From: CAZBBC01 sp964489835
Lineage (GTDB): Bacteria; Calditrichota; Calditrichia; JAJRVZ01
Direction: 5' to 3'
Assembly: GCA_964489835.1 (NCBI GenBank)
Contig: CAZBBC010000173.1
Location: forward strand, 1-8,852
DNA: 8,852 nucleotides
The first letter of the stretch is position 1, and every line of letters starts with the position of its first letter. Made by a program: the position numbers and the translations under genes. The notes beneath the pieces were generated by a model. The model saw only the letters and a list, made by a program, of their open reading frames with translations, was not told the DNA's origin and did not search any database. Shown here in pieces: positions 1 to 6,165 of this stretch.

Positions 1-2540
1 GATCTGTTTCTAATATGGCCCAGATCCACACCCATATCATAATGTGCCCCAATACTGGGAATTTCAAGCCGGTTGTCAGATTTAAATCCGTCCGCTCCTC
101 CCCAGTAGAGCAGCGAATTGGTATGATGATCACCGAATTTGCCGATTTCATCATAACTGCCATCAGCCCGGTGGCAAAAGAAAAATATATCCGGATAAGT
201 GTCTTTATTAAAATCACTAACAATAGAACCGGTGGCGCCATCGGTGTGCAATTTAATAGAATGATCAATCTGGTATCCCTGTGGACCACCAAGTAAAATC
301 GTTGAGTACCAGGATCTCTTGCCATTCCCTTTATAGAAGGGACAGATCAGATCCAGCCAGCCATCATTATCGACATCAGCGACACCCATCGTTTTAGCCG
401 TCACCGCCACTTTAACCATTTTTTCGATCGGAAATAAGCCATTGGTTGCTTGATAATAAATGAGCACATTTTTATCATGGGCAAAGGCGATATCCAGCAA
501 TCCATCTTTATTTAAGTCAGCAATTCCCGGGGATCCGCTCCCACTGCTTCCTTTAATCCTAAGTCTCTTATCTTCCGAAAAATTACGGGTACCATCACCA
601 ATAAAAATTGAAGCCTCTCCCCACTGGCCCTGCTGACCGAATACCAGATCCAGGTTTCCGTCTTGATTGATATCACAAACGGCCGTAGACCTTGTCAGAA
701 CAACCGGGAGAGAGGTACGGTCGCTGACCGGCCATCCCTGAGAACTACCCCAGTAAATAAAAGAACCGGGTTGCGGACTGCCCTGGTCCGGTTCAACATC
801 GGATTTTCCGTTGGAAATAATGATATCCAGATAGCCATTTCGATCCAGATCGGCAATTTCAACCCCCAAACCGCCATAACTGGGTAATCCGCTGATCCGC
901 CAGGGATGAAAAGAATTATTACTATTCCAGTATATCCATAATTCATTGGCTTCCCTGGTGACTTCTCCCCGGTTAAGTAACAGAATATCAACCTGACCGT
1001 CATCATCCAAATCGGCCATGGCCTGTTCGTAGGGTTCCCGGCCCGGGAGTTCCAGACGCCTATCGACAGAATAATTACCACTCTCAGAACCCAGATACAG
1101 ATAGCTGGGATCGAAATCACCGCGGGAATTCCCCATCATTGAAGTGATCAGAATATCCAGGTTTCCATCCCCGTCAAAGTCCGCAATCGCGTTGCCCTGA
1201 GCCCCATGCTCATAAAGTGGAGTACGTTTGGTGAGGGTAAAACCGCCGGGTCCGTTCCAGTAAATAAATGAGGGTACCTCGTAAGAATAATGCTCCTGAA
1301 AATTACATACCAGCAAATCGACCCAACCATCCTGGTTTAAGTCCGCTGCATTGGCTCCCCAGGCCCCGATCGTCTGAATAGATTGGCGGTTTTCCGGTTT
1401 AAAACCCTCTTTTGAGCCAAAATACAGATATGAATCGATAAGACGATTAGCGAATTTGGTATCTCCGGTCAAAGAATATTGATGATTGGTAAAGAATATA
1501 TCAGCATAACCATCGCGGTTAAAATCAGCAACCACTGCATCTTTGGCTGCATAGGTTTCGAAGGTAAGATATTGTTCCGGATTAAATTGTCCCTGATGAT
1601 TTAAATAAACAAAGGACATATTTCCCCTTTCATTGGCAAAAACGATATCCGGTGTGCCGTTATTATCGACATCACTGATTTCAACCGCATGCGCCTTATT
1701 CGTGGGAAGCTTCTGTAATTTTTCCTCTGTGTATCCTGTTTTACTCCCATAATAAATGAAGGACTCTTTACCTTCGCCATTGGCAAAGACGAGATCAGGC
1801 CAACCATCCGCATTCAGATCGGACACACCAACATCGGTGGCACCGGCTGTCAAGATATTCGAGAAATTTTCAGGATTAAATCCGCTAATACTTCCCCAGT
1901 AAATTCTGGAGGGCGAAAAACCTTCTTTATCTTTATCACGATATTCCCAGAAGCCCCCGGAAAATGCAAAGACAATATCAGCATATCCATCCTTATTCAA
2001 GTCAGCAATCGCCGGTTTCTGAGCATTGGAACCGGGGAGTGAAATCCGCTTCTTGAAGGGATAGAATCCCCATTCACCGGGTTTATTTTTGTGATCCTTA
2101 TCTTTAAGTCCGCCATAATAAACAAAGGACTCCATCTCCGTCCAGGTTCCATTAGAATAATTGGCAACGACGAGATCAAGATTGCCATCCTTATCAAGAT
2201 CACCCGGGGCGACCCACATCGGTCCATTGGCCGGAATATAGGAATGGTTTTTTATACTGAAGTCTTTTCCATTTCCCCAATAGATGGACATATCGAGCAT
2301 TTCTACCAGAGGATGTGAATTCACACAGAGTATATCTATATTCCCATCGGAATTAACATCCCATCGATTAATGGTCTGTATCCGGCCCCGATGGGACACA
2401 TACATGTTCGCTCCGGCGTCATCAAAGGAGCCATCAATAAAATCTTCGAATGTATCTTCCCGCCATACATTCTGAGCCATTAAATAATTGCCACTAAAAA
2501 ACAGGCAAATAAAGAGAATCATTAATTTAGTAGATAACAT
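1..2540 (-). CDS. Secreted FG-GAP/VCBS-repeat beta-propeller protein, 3' end beyond the window
   Basis: The minus-strand frame is open from ATG at 2540 to the window edge (846 codons plus 2 nt, no stop). A GAGGTGA ribosome binding site lies at 2545-2551, 4 nt before the ATG. Residues 1-22 form a signal peptide (K5, a hydrophobic run, cleavage predicted after L-M-A22), so the protein is exported. The rest is repeats of the form (A/S)D-(L/F/V)-(N/D)-x-DG-x-x-D-(I/L), Ca-binding DxDxDG loops beginning near residues 61, 114, 180, 241, 290, 339, 400, 454, 510, 564, 623, 675, 722 and 776. Each is followed by a strand such as S-F-I-Y-W-G-S, as in integrin-alpha-like FG-GAP/VCBS propellers. In three repeats the motif is altered: D-N-N-G (290), D-R-N-G (564) and N-K-D-T (776). 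The last visible residues, G-A-H-Y-D-M-G-V-D, have left the repeat pattern and may begin a C-terminal domain. The ligand is unknown; cell-surface binding or adhesion is a family-level guess. The family call is firm. Confidence 0.93.
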   Translation of the reverse strand, partial: MLSTKLMILFICLFFSGNYLMAQNVWREDTFEDFIDGSFDDAGANMYVSHRGRIQTINRWDVNSDGNIDILCVNSHPLVEMLDMSIYWGNGKDFSIKNHSYIPANGPMWVAPGDLDKDGNLDLVVANYSNGTWTEMESFVYYGGLKDKDHKNKPGEWGFYPFKKRISLPGSNAQKPAIADLNKDGYADIVFAFSGGFWEYRDKDKEGFSPSRIYWGSISGFNPENFSNILTAGATDVGVSDLNADGWPDLVFANGEGKESFIYYGSKTGYTEEKLQKLPTNKAHAVEISDVDNNGTPDIVFANERGNMSFVYLNHQGQFNPEQYLTFETYAAKDAVVADFNRDGYADIFFTNHQYSLTGDTKFANRLIDSYLYFGSKEGFKPENRQSIQTIGAWGANAADLNQDGWVDLLVCNFQEHYSYEVPSFIYWNGPGGFTLTKRTPLYEHGAQGNAIADFDGDGNLDILITSMMGNSRGDFDPSYLYLGSESGNYSVDRRLELPGREPYEQAMADLDDDGQVDILLLNRGEVTREANELWIYWNSNNSFHPWRISGLPSYGGLGVEIADLDRNGYLDIIISNGKSDVEPDQGSPQPGSFIYWGSSQGWPVSDRTSLPVVLTRSTAVCDINQDGNLDLVFGQQGQWGEASIFIGDGTRNFSEDKRLRIKGSSGSGSPGIADLNKDGLLDIAFAHDKNVLIYYQATNGLFPIEKMVKVAVTAKTMGVADVDNDGWLDLICPFYKGNGKRSWYSTILLGGPQGYQIDHSIKLHTDGATGSIVSDFNKDTYPDIFFFCHRADGSYDEIGKFGDHHTNSLLYWGGADGFKSDNRLEIPSIGAHYDMGVDLGHIRNR

Positions 2541-2561
2541 CAGATCACCTCAATACATTGC

Positions 2562-2576
2562 GCAGCACAATGCTGC
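2562..2576 (-). other. Short perfect hairpin in the leader of the propeller gene
   Basis: GCAGCA and TGCTGC form a 6-bp stem around a 3-nt loop, 21 nt upstream of the ATG and 10 nt upstream of the ribosome binding site of the minus-strand propeller gene. There is no T-tract, so it is not a terminator. It could stabilise the mRNA 5' end or be a protein site. No function is shown. Confidence 0.35.
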
Positions 2577-2595
2577 AAATAAAGAAAAAAAATAG

Positions 2596-2719
2596 TCCGC
2601 AGATTATCCGTCTAAGCCGGATCAGGCGAAGACTGACACGGATTGACACGGATTTCGTTTAAAAATTATTATTATTTTTGTTTTAATCCGTGTCCGGCTG
2701 CGCCGGATAATCCGTGGAT
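2596..2719. repeat. Inverted repeat of 'CACGGAT/ATCCGTG' type
   Basis: The left arm (2596-2655) ends with GACACGGATT followed directly by GACACGGATT, a 10-nt tandem. The right arm (2685-2719) reads back as its imperfect reverse complement: AATCCGTGTC, a GCCGGAT block and GATTATCC are shared in inverted order. The loop is a 29-nt AT-rich stretch. The right arm contains its own perfect hairpin, TCCGGC-TGC-GCCGGA (2693-2707). This is a different sequence family from the CACGAAG repeats of the other spacers but has the same architecture. It is non-coding and presumably a dispersed intergenic element. Confidence 0.6.
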
Positions 2720-2927
2720 AAAAGTCTTTATAATTTTTGCTAAAATAACAAAGTTATTGTCTATAATAGCATACTTTTTATGGTTGAAATTATTGACCCT
2801 GTCATATTTTTGTAACAAAAATAGAAATTTATCTTTTATCAAACCAGTTTTTTAGAGTTTTTGTCTGTGAGTTTTTTACCTGATTAATTCATCTGGCAGT
2901 TTTAGTCGAAAAACGAAGAAGCTAATT

Positions 2928-3051
2928 ATCCACGAAGTACACGAAGATCACGAAGCAAAAATAAGATATTAAATTTTGAGCAGGATTTCTATGTTAATTC
3001 AATTAATTATATTACTATAAAATCTTCATGCACTTCGTGCTCTTCGTGGTT
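2928..3051. repeat. Inverted pair of 9-nt-periodic CACGAAG repeats
   Basis: The left arm (2928-2955) carries CACGAAG three times at 9-nt spacing. The right arm (3024-3051) is its reverse complement form, with CTTCGTG-like units at the same 9-nt period. They are separated by about 68 nt of AT-rich DNA, so transcripts of either strand could fold into a long imperfect stem. Similar units recur near 4799, 7280 and 7499. Comparable intergenic repeats occur in many environmental bacterial genomes. Their function is not established as far as I know. Confidence 0.7.
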
Positions 3052-3130
3052 TACTCTATTGGTCTAATATCTCAAATTATTAAGTTTCTTTTTTAGATAA
3101 ACACCCAGCAGGGTGAATAGTTTAGGCTAA

Positions 3131-3162
3131 AAACAAAAAAGGGAGAACATTGTCCTCCCTTT
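3131..3162 (-). terminator. Rho-independent terminator of the membrane-protein gene
   Basis: Read on the minus strand, AAAGGGAG and CTCCCTTT form an 8-bp stem (plus-strand 3155-3162 and 3138-3145) with a 9-nt loop, running into T6-G-T3. It lies about 35 nt beyond the stop codon of the 121-residue membrane-protein gene and is correctly oriented for it. Confidence 0.75.
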
Positions 3163-3195
3163 CTGTCTTGATTCATTTCTTGTTGATTCTCATTA

Positions 3196-3561
3196 TTACG
3201 CTTTTGCAGCCACCACCTGCCTGGCTTTAAAAAGGATAGATGTAATCAATTCGGTCAAAAATCCATAAATGATACCCATCACAAAGGTACCGATAAAAAT
3301 ATCCATACGGGGCAAAACGGCTACGGCCATCGGTATACTGGCGATGAAACCGAGGACAATACCATGGAGCCACCAGGGCATCCGCAGGGCACTGATACCG
3401 ATCATAAATCCCATGAGGGTTCGACTGAGCACAATATTCCATTTAATGGTTGCGTTTAAGGTATCCGCGGCATCCGGATTGGAACTGGCCAATCCCATGC
3501 ACACCAGACCGAACACTAATCCACTGATGGTAGCAATTAATACACGTTTGGTGCTAAGCAT
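3196..3561 (-). CDS. Small integral membrane protein of unknown function
   Basis: This 121-residue protein starts at an ATG with a strong GGGAGGA ribosome binding site (3569-3575, 7-nt spacing). Four hydrophobic segments are visible: about residues 8-25, 44-60 (after N-I-V-L-S-R), 64-84 (starting at W-W-L-H-G) and 88-111. Between the first two lies a polar stretch, S-S-N-P-D-A-A-D-T-L-N-A-T. The tail is basic (K-A-R-Q). The motif I-S-A-L-R-M-P-W-W-L-H-G looks like a conserved signature, but I cannot attach a family name. The gene appears monocistronic: it has a candidate promoter upstream and its own terminator downstream. It is a real gene judged by its ribosome binding site, composition and terminator. 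No function is proposed beyond location in the inner membrane. Confidence 0.85.
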   Translation of the reverse strand: MLSTKRVLIATISGLVFGLVCMGLASSNPDAADTLNATIKWNIVLSRTLMGFMIGISALRMPWWLHGIVLGFIASIPMAVAVLPRMDIFIGTFVMGIIYGFLTELITSILFKARQVVAAKA

Positions 3562-3580
3562 CCGATTTTCCTCCCATTGT

Positions 3581-3609
3581 TAAATACTGTAGTGTAAAAA
3601 TTTATTCAA
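3581..3609 (-). promoter_or_regulatory. Candidate promoter of the membrane-protein gene
   Basis: On the minus strand, TTGAAT (3604-3609) is followed after exactly 17 nt by TATTTA (3581-3586), about 20 nt upstream of the start codon's ATG. The -35 match is fair and the -10 match is poor, and AT-rich DNA gives such hits by chance. It is offered only as the best candidate. Confidence 0.22.
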
Positions 3610-3660
3610 TTAAAATTAAAACGTGCACAACTTGGGTTCTTTATGATACAAATCTTTTCT

Positions 3661-3836
3661 AACGCAGAGTTCCCAGAGTATTATTAAAATAATTAAAAAT
3701 TATAAATTTTGAATTTTAATTTATCTGTTTGTCATACAAAATTCATAACGTAGCATATTGCTGCAATCAAATATCAAATCACAAATTACTAAATCCAAAG
3801 AATAATATCTTTGCGTTCTCAGCGAACTCGGCGTTT
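3661..3836. repeat. Inverted pair of 'AACGCAGAG / CTTTGCGTT' repeats
   Basis: The left arm (3661-3680) reads AACGCAGAGTTCCCAGAGTA. The right arm (3809-3836) has three units at a 9-nt period (TTTGCGTTC, TCAGCGAAC, TCGGCGTTT) and is roughly complementary to the left arm. The intervening DNA is AT-rich. The same layout is seen in the other spacers with a different unit sequence. Confidence 0.5.
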
Positions 3837-3919
3837 ATTAAATATTTAAATTTTTACTTCAAATATATATTTCCATAAAAATTTTGCCCCAAGATCAAAT
3901 ATTATTATAAATCTGGTGA

Positions 3920-3939
3920 TGGTGTACATTAGTACACCA
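3920..3939. promoter_or_regulatory. 8-bp palindrome with a 4-nt loop, possible operator
   Basis: TGGTGTAC and GTACACCA flank ATTA: a perfect dyad of 8 bp per arm. There is no T-tract on either strand, so it is not a terminator. It could be a binding site for a dimeric regulator or a leftover from a mobile element. No gene start lies close enough to assign it. Confidence 0.35.
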
Positions 3940-3981
3940 CAAATATATTAAAAAAAATCACTTCTGTCAACAAAAAAATAG

Positions 3982-4218
3982 TTTACAGGGAAGATAATAC
4001 GCGAGAAGTGGATCCGCTTTAAAACGAGGCTGGATCGGATAACATTGTGTTTGATCCCTCTCTTATTATCCCTGCAACATAATTGCCGCCGGATACGTAA
4101 GAAATTAAAACAACTTCAGGACAGACAACAAAACAGCAATTCCGATATTTACTGGATGGATGCATCATTTATAAAGGAATTGAAACCCAATGCTGATTAC
4201 CCATTAACACCGGAATAG
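3982..4218 (+). pseudogene. Probable fragment of a decayed coding region
   Basis: After a TAG at 3979-3981 the frame stays open for 78 codons and ends at TAG 4216-4218. It has no ATG and no ribosome binding site. The last third reads like real protein (D-I-Y-W-M-D-A-S-F-I-K-E-L-K-P followed by Y-P-L-T-P-E); the upstream part is basic and less protein-like. The frame of the following TPR fragment opens at 4208, so the two overlap and differ by a frameshift. Together they look like remains of one gene. The 'F-I-K-E-L-K-P' stretch faintly recalls the 'ELIPYI' segment of putative esterases, but this is a guess. Confidence 0.3.
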
Positions 4219-4222
4219 TAAA

Positions 4223-4702
4223 TTGCATAAAAAGCCTGTAACAAAAGCCCCAGTTAAATTCAGTGAAAATATTTTGACTTTGCCAAATTATTTTAAAAAT
4301 CAAAGGCATAAAAAGGGGTTTAACCAAATGCAACCAACATTTGAAGAATTCGTCAACGCCAGCCTATTAAATGGGGCACAATTCGCGATCCGCAGAATGT
4401 GCACGGTAAATCAGGGGCATTTAAAACCACCCATTTTCAAGGAAGCTGAAATCAATGATTTAGGCTACCGCTTTCTGCATGATCTTAATCGTATTGAGGA
4501 CGCCATCGAAATTTTTAAATATAATATTGATTCCTATCCCCAATCGGCAAATGCCTACGACAGCATCGGTGAAGCTTATTTTTTAAAAGGCAATCTCGGA
4601 CTGGCCGTTAACTATTATAAAAAATCTCTGGAATTTAATCCCAACAATCAAAATGCCATGCAAATGCTAAGGCAATTACGACAAGGGCATCAGCGGTACT
4701 AA
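4223..4702 (+). pseudogene. TPR-containing C-terminal remnant, probably of a larger hydrolase
   Basis: The frame opens at 4208 and ends at TAA 4700-4702. The first start-like codon is TTG at 4223; a later ATG at 4328 (124 residues) has only a weak AAGGGG upstream. The second half is one clear unit: I-N-D-L-G-Y-R-F-L, then A-I-E-I-F-K, then A-N-A-Y-D-S-I-G-E-A-Y, then a second TPR helix pair ending L-E-F-N-P-N-N-Q-N-A. This G-Y-x-x-L plus TPR tail is known as the C-terminal appendage of putative esterases and beta-lactamase-like serine hydrolases, where it follows a catalytic domain of several hundred residues. No catalytic domain precedes it here; only an out-of-frame fragment does. I therefore call it a truncated remnant. 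A small stand-alone TPR protein starting at 4328 remains possible. Confidence 0.6.
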
Positions 4703-4762
4703 AAAAATATTCACTCAACGGAATTGCATAAATATATAAAAATGTATAAAATGGTGTAATCT

Positions 4763-4876
4763 AACCACAAAGTTCACAATAAAAGTAAATATTTATTTAA
4801 CCACGAAGTACGCGAAGACAACGAAGATAATAAAAATATAAAAGAAACTTTGTGTCCTCTGTGCCTTCTTCATGTG
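4763..4876. repeat. CACGAAG-type repeat cluster with inverted arms
   Basis: There are three blocks: AACCACAAAGTTCACAA (4763-4779), a 9-nt-periodic block AACCACGAAGTACGCGAAG and onward (4799-4826), and an inverted block running AACTTTGTGTCCTCTGTGCC and onward (4845-4876). The third block is roughly complementary to the first two, so the unit can fold on itself. It is the same class of element as at 2928-3051 and 7280-7525. Confidence 0.6.
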
Positions 4877-4892
4877 CTCTGCCTGCCCGCCT

Positions 4893-4909
4893 ATCCCGAA
4901 GAACGGGAT
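4893..4909. other. Perfect 6-bp hairpin ATCCCG/CGGGAT
   Basis: ATCCCG and CGGGAT flank AAGAA. No T-tract follows on either strand, which argues against an intrinsic terminator. It directly adjoins the GC-rich word GCCTGCCCGCC and is probably part of the dispersed repeat unit. Confidence 0.4.
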
Positions 4910-5036
4910 CTACGACATGGCGTGATGGTTAAAAAATCGACTACATGAAGCATGCAGGTTCCCTGCTGCAGAGGATTACTAACGCTCGCTCAAGAAGCAA
5001 ATCAGATCTCGAATAGAAAAATTCCTATAAATTTCA

Positions 5037-5066
5037 TTGTAGTTGGCATACAGGGGTAAATATTAG
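5037..5066 (+). promoter_or_regulatory. Candidate promoter of the selenoprotein candidate
   Basis: TTGTAG (5037-5042) is followed after 18 nt by TATTAG (5061-5066), which would give a leader of roughly 20 nt before the ATG at 5095. The match to a sigma-70 consensus is only moderate, and this is AT-rich DNA. It is the best candidate, not a firm call. Confidence 0.25.
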
Positions 5067-5094
5067 AAGATAGATTTTTATAATGGAGGTATCC

Positions 5095-6144
5095 ATGCGT
5101 AATGCAACCGTGCTACTCCTCGTGCTTTTCGTCTGTGCTTGTGATTTATGGCAGAATGCAGAGATTGGTGTAAAATTTGAAGAAAAAAGTTTATCAGAAA
5201 TACTGGATATGGCGGGCAAACTAGATAAAAAAGTACTAATTGACTTCTGGGCGGATGGCTGAGGCGGCTGTGTCGTACTAGACCGTGAAGTCTATGAGAA
5301 CAAATTGTTTAGTGAATATATCAATTCTAAGTATTTAAGTCTCCGTGTTAATGGTGGCAAAGGTGATGGTATTGAATTAAAGAAAAAGTATCATATTCGC
5401 GGCTATCCAACATCGCTATTTCTAAAGGCTGATGGCACTGAAATCGATAGAATAATAGGCTGGGATGGCGACAAGGAAAAGTATTTTACCACAATTGTTG
5501 ATTACACAAATGGGAAAAATACGGTTGGGGAATTAATATCAAAAGTGCAACAATCGCCAGATGATGTCACATTGCATTATCAGTTGGCAAAAAAACACGA
5601 ATCTCGTGATGAAAATGATTTGGCTCAACCATACTTTGAGAAAGTGCTGGAACTCGATCCAGAGGACAAGGCTGGTTTTAGCACCGAGTCCCGGGGATAC
5701 CTGGCCCTTTATCATTTATACAAAACCGGGGAAGATCAACCGCTTATTCAAATATTAGATGAACCCACTGCTGCACCATATTTAGAACGCGGATATAATG
5801 CCTTGCTGCGTTATTATTCACGAAAAAATCAATATGATAAAGCATCCGCAACCTATGAAAAGATATTAAATAGATTTTCCCGACACGCAGATTATATGAA
5901 CCGTTATGCCTGGTTTATTTACCAAAATAAGATACGCGAAAAATATAAGAGAGGTATTGAGTTAGCCCAAGAGGCTGTTAAAATCAGACCGGAGGCGGCA
6001 AACATCTGGGACACTTTAGCCTGGTTGGAATACGAATCGGGCATGAAAAAAGAAGCGATTCGGCACATGGAAAAAGCTGTTGCGCTTTCAGCAAACGCGA
6101 CAAATTTTAAGGAGAACCTTAGGATAATGAGGGGCAAGAATTGA
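5095..6144 (+). CDS. Candidate selenoprotein: thioredoxin-fold TPR lipoprotein with TGA (Sec56) in a U-G-G-C motif
   Basis: The ATG at 5095 has a GGAGGT ribosome binding site (5085-5090). The frame gives 349 residues if TGA at 5260-5262 is read through. Residues 1-16 (M-R-N, hydrophobic run, V-C-A-C16) form a lipoprotein-type signal. Residues about 28-135 form a thioredoxin fold: V-L-I-D-F-W-A-D-G, then TGA at codon 56, then G-G-C59, L-D-R-E-V-Y, and the cis-proline motif G-Y-P105-T, followed by A-D-G-T. The TGA occupies the first cysteine of CxxC, where Sec gives a redox-active U-x-x-C. Residues about 150-349 are TPR-like helices. The remaining frame, about 290 codons, is intact, unlike an old pseudogene. 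The likely role is an envelope thiol-disulfide or selenol-disulfide reductase with a TPR partner-binding part. It is convergent with the glycosyltransferase gene, 21 bp apart. The final stop is also TGA (6142-6144), but a TAG follows six codons later, so it is weak proof that TGA still terminates. The alternative is a nonsense mutation or a read error; a downstream TTG (5305) has no ribosome binding site. Confidence 0.72.
5273..5299 (+). promoter_or_regulatory. Candidate bacterial SECIS hairpin downstream of the in-frame TGA
   Basis: TAGAC (5279-5283) and GTCTA (5290-5294) form a perfect 5-bp stem around the 6-nt loop CGTGAA. Below it, with a C bulge at 5278, A-T, T-G, C-G and T-A pairs can extend the stem. 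The loop starts 21 nt after the TGA and has G at its second position. The bacterial SECIS model expects a loop about 16-37 nt after UGA, a short stem and a G among the first two loop bases, recognised by SelB. A 5-bp stem can arise by chance, so position and loop G matter more than stability. Confidence 0.55.
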
Positions 6145-6165
6145 TCCACAGCATATTTATCATAG

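Larger units (their letters stand above)
2541..3195. other. Gene-free spacer with two inverted-repeat units and a terminator
   Basis: No credible gene is seen on either strand. The spacer holds the leader of the minus-strand propeller gene (with a GCAGCA/TGCTGC hairpin), a 'CACGGAT' inverted repeat, a 'CACGAAG' inverted repeat, and the terminator of the membrane-protein gene. The remaining 2720-2927 and 3052-3130 are AT-rich with no recognisable element. Short plus-strand frames here run through the repeats, lack a ribosome binding site and have no coherent composition. Confidence 0.7.
3562..3981. other. Gene-free AT-rich spacer
   Basis: No gene is supported here. The stretch contains the candidate promoter of the minus-strand membrane-protein gene, one inverted pair of 9-nt-periodic repeats and an 8-bp palindrome with a 4-nt loop. 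The remainder is AT-rich with stops in all frames. Confidence 0.65.
4703..5094. other. Gene-free spacer upstream of the selenoprotein candidate
   Basis: No gene is supported. The spacer contains CACGAAG-type repeats (4763-4876), a 12-nt GC-rich word (4880-4891) that recurs inverted at 7389-7400, two hairpins (4893-4909 and GCAGG-TTC-CCTGC at 4954-4966), then the candidate promoter and ribosome binding site of the gene starting at 5095. The stretch 4910-5030 is less AT-rich than the rest but shows no open frame or RNA gene that I recognise. Confidence 0.6.

Noticed and set aside
695..1120. 141-residue minus-strand frame and the other short frames within 1-2475
   Set aside because: They are out-of-frame shadows of the long propeller frame, whose DxDxDG repeats give open alternative frames. 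None has a ribosome binding site.
2643..2855. 70-residue plus-strand frame rich in Phe, Ile and Leu
   Set aside because: It runs through the inverted repeat and AT-rich DNA, has no ribosome binding site and shows no recognisable protein pattern.
2928..3051. CRISPR array
   Set aside because: The CACGAAG units are 9-nt periodic without unique spacers, and the arms are inverted relative to each other. No cas gene is in the window.
3269..3583. 104-residue plus-strand frame opposite the membrane-protein gene
   Set aside because: It is the antisense shadow of the 121-residue gene, which has the ribosome binding site, membrane segments and terminator.
4893..4966. Hairpins ATCCCG/CGGGAT and GCAGG/CCTGC as terminators or an RNA gene
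   Set aside because: Neither is followed by a T-tract, and no tRNA or known ncRNA fold could be traced around them. They are listed only as structure.
5305..6144. Separate 279-residue gene starting at TTG 5305
   Set aside because: The TTG has no ribosome binding site and would start inside the thioredoxin fold after the redox motif. The same frame continues upstream across a single TGA to an ATG with GGAGGT and a signal peptide.
5095..6144. Genome-wide reassignment of TGA to Trp or Gly
   Set aside because: The 846-codon propeller frame and the 364- and 372-codon frames use many TGG and GGN codons and contain no in-frame TGA. Reassignment would scatter TGA through them.
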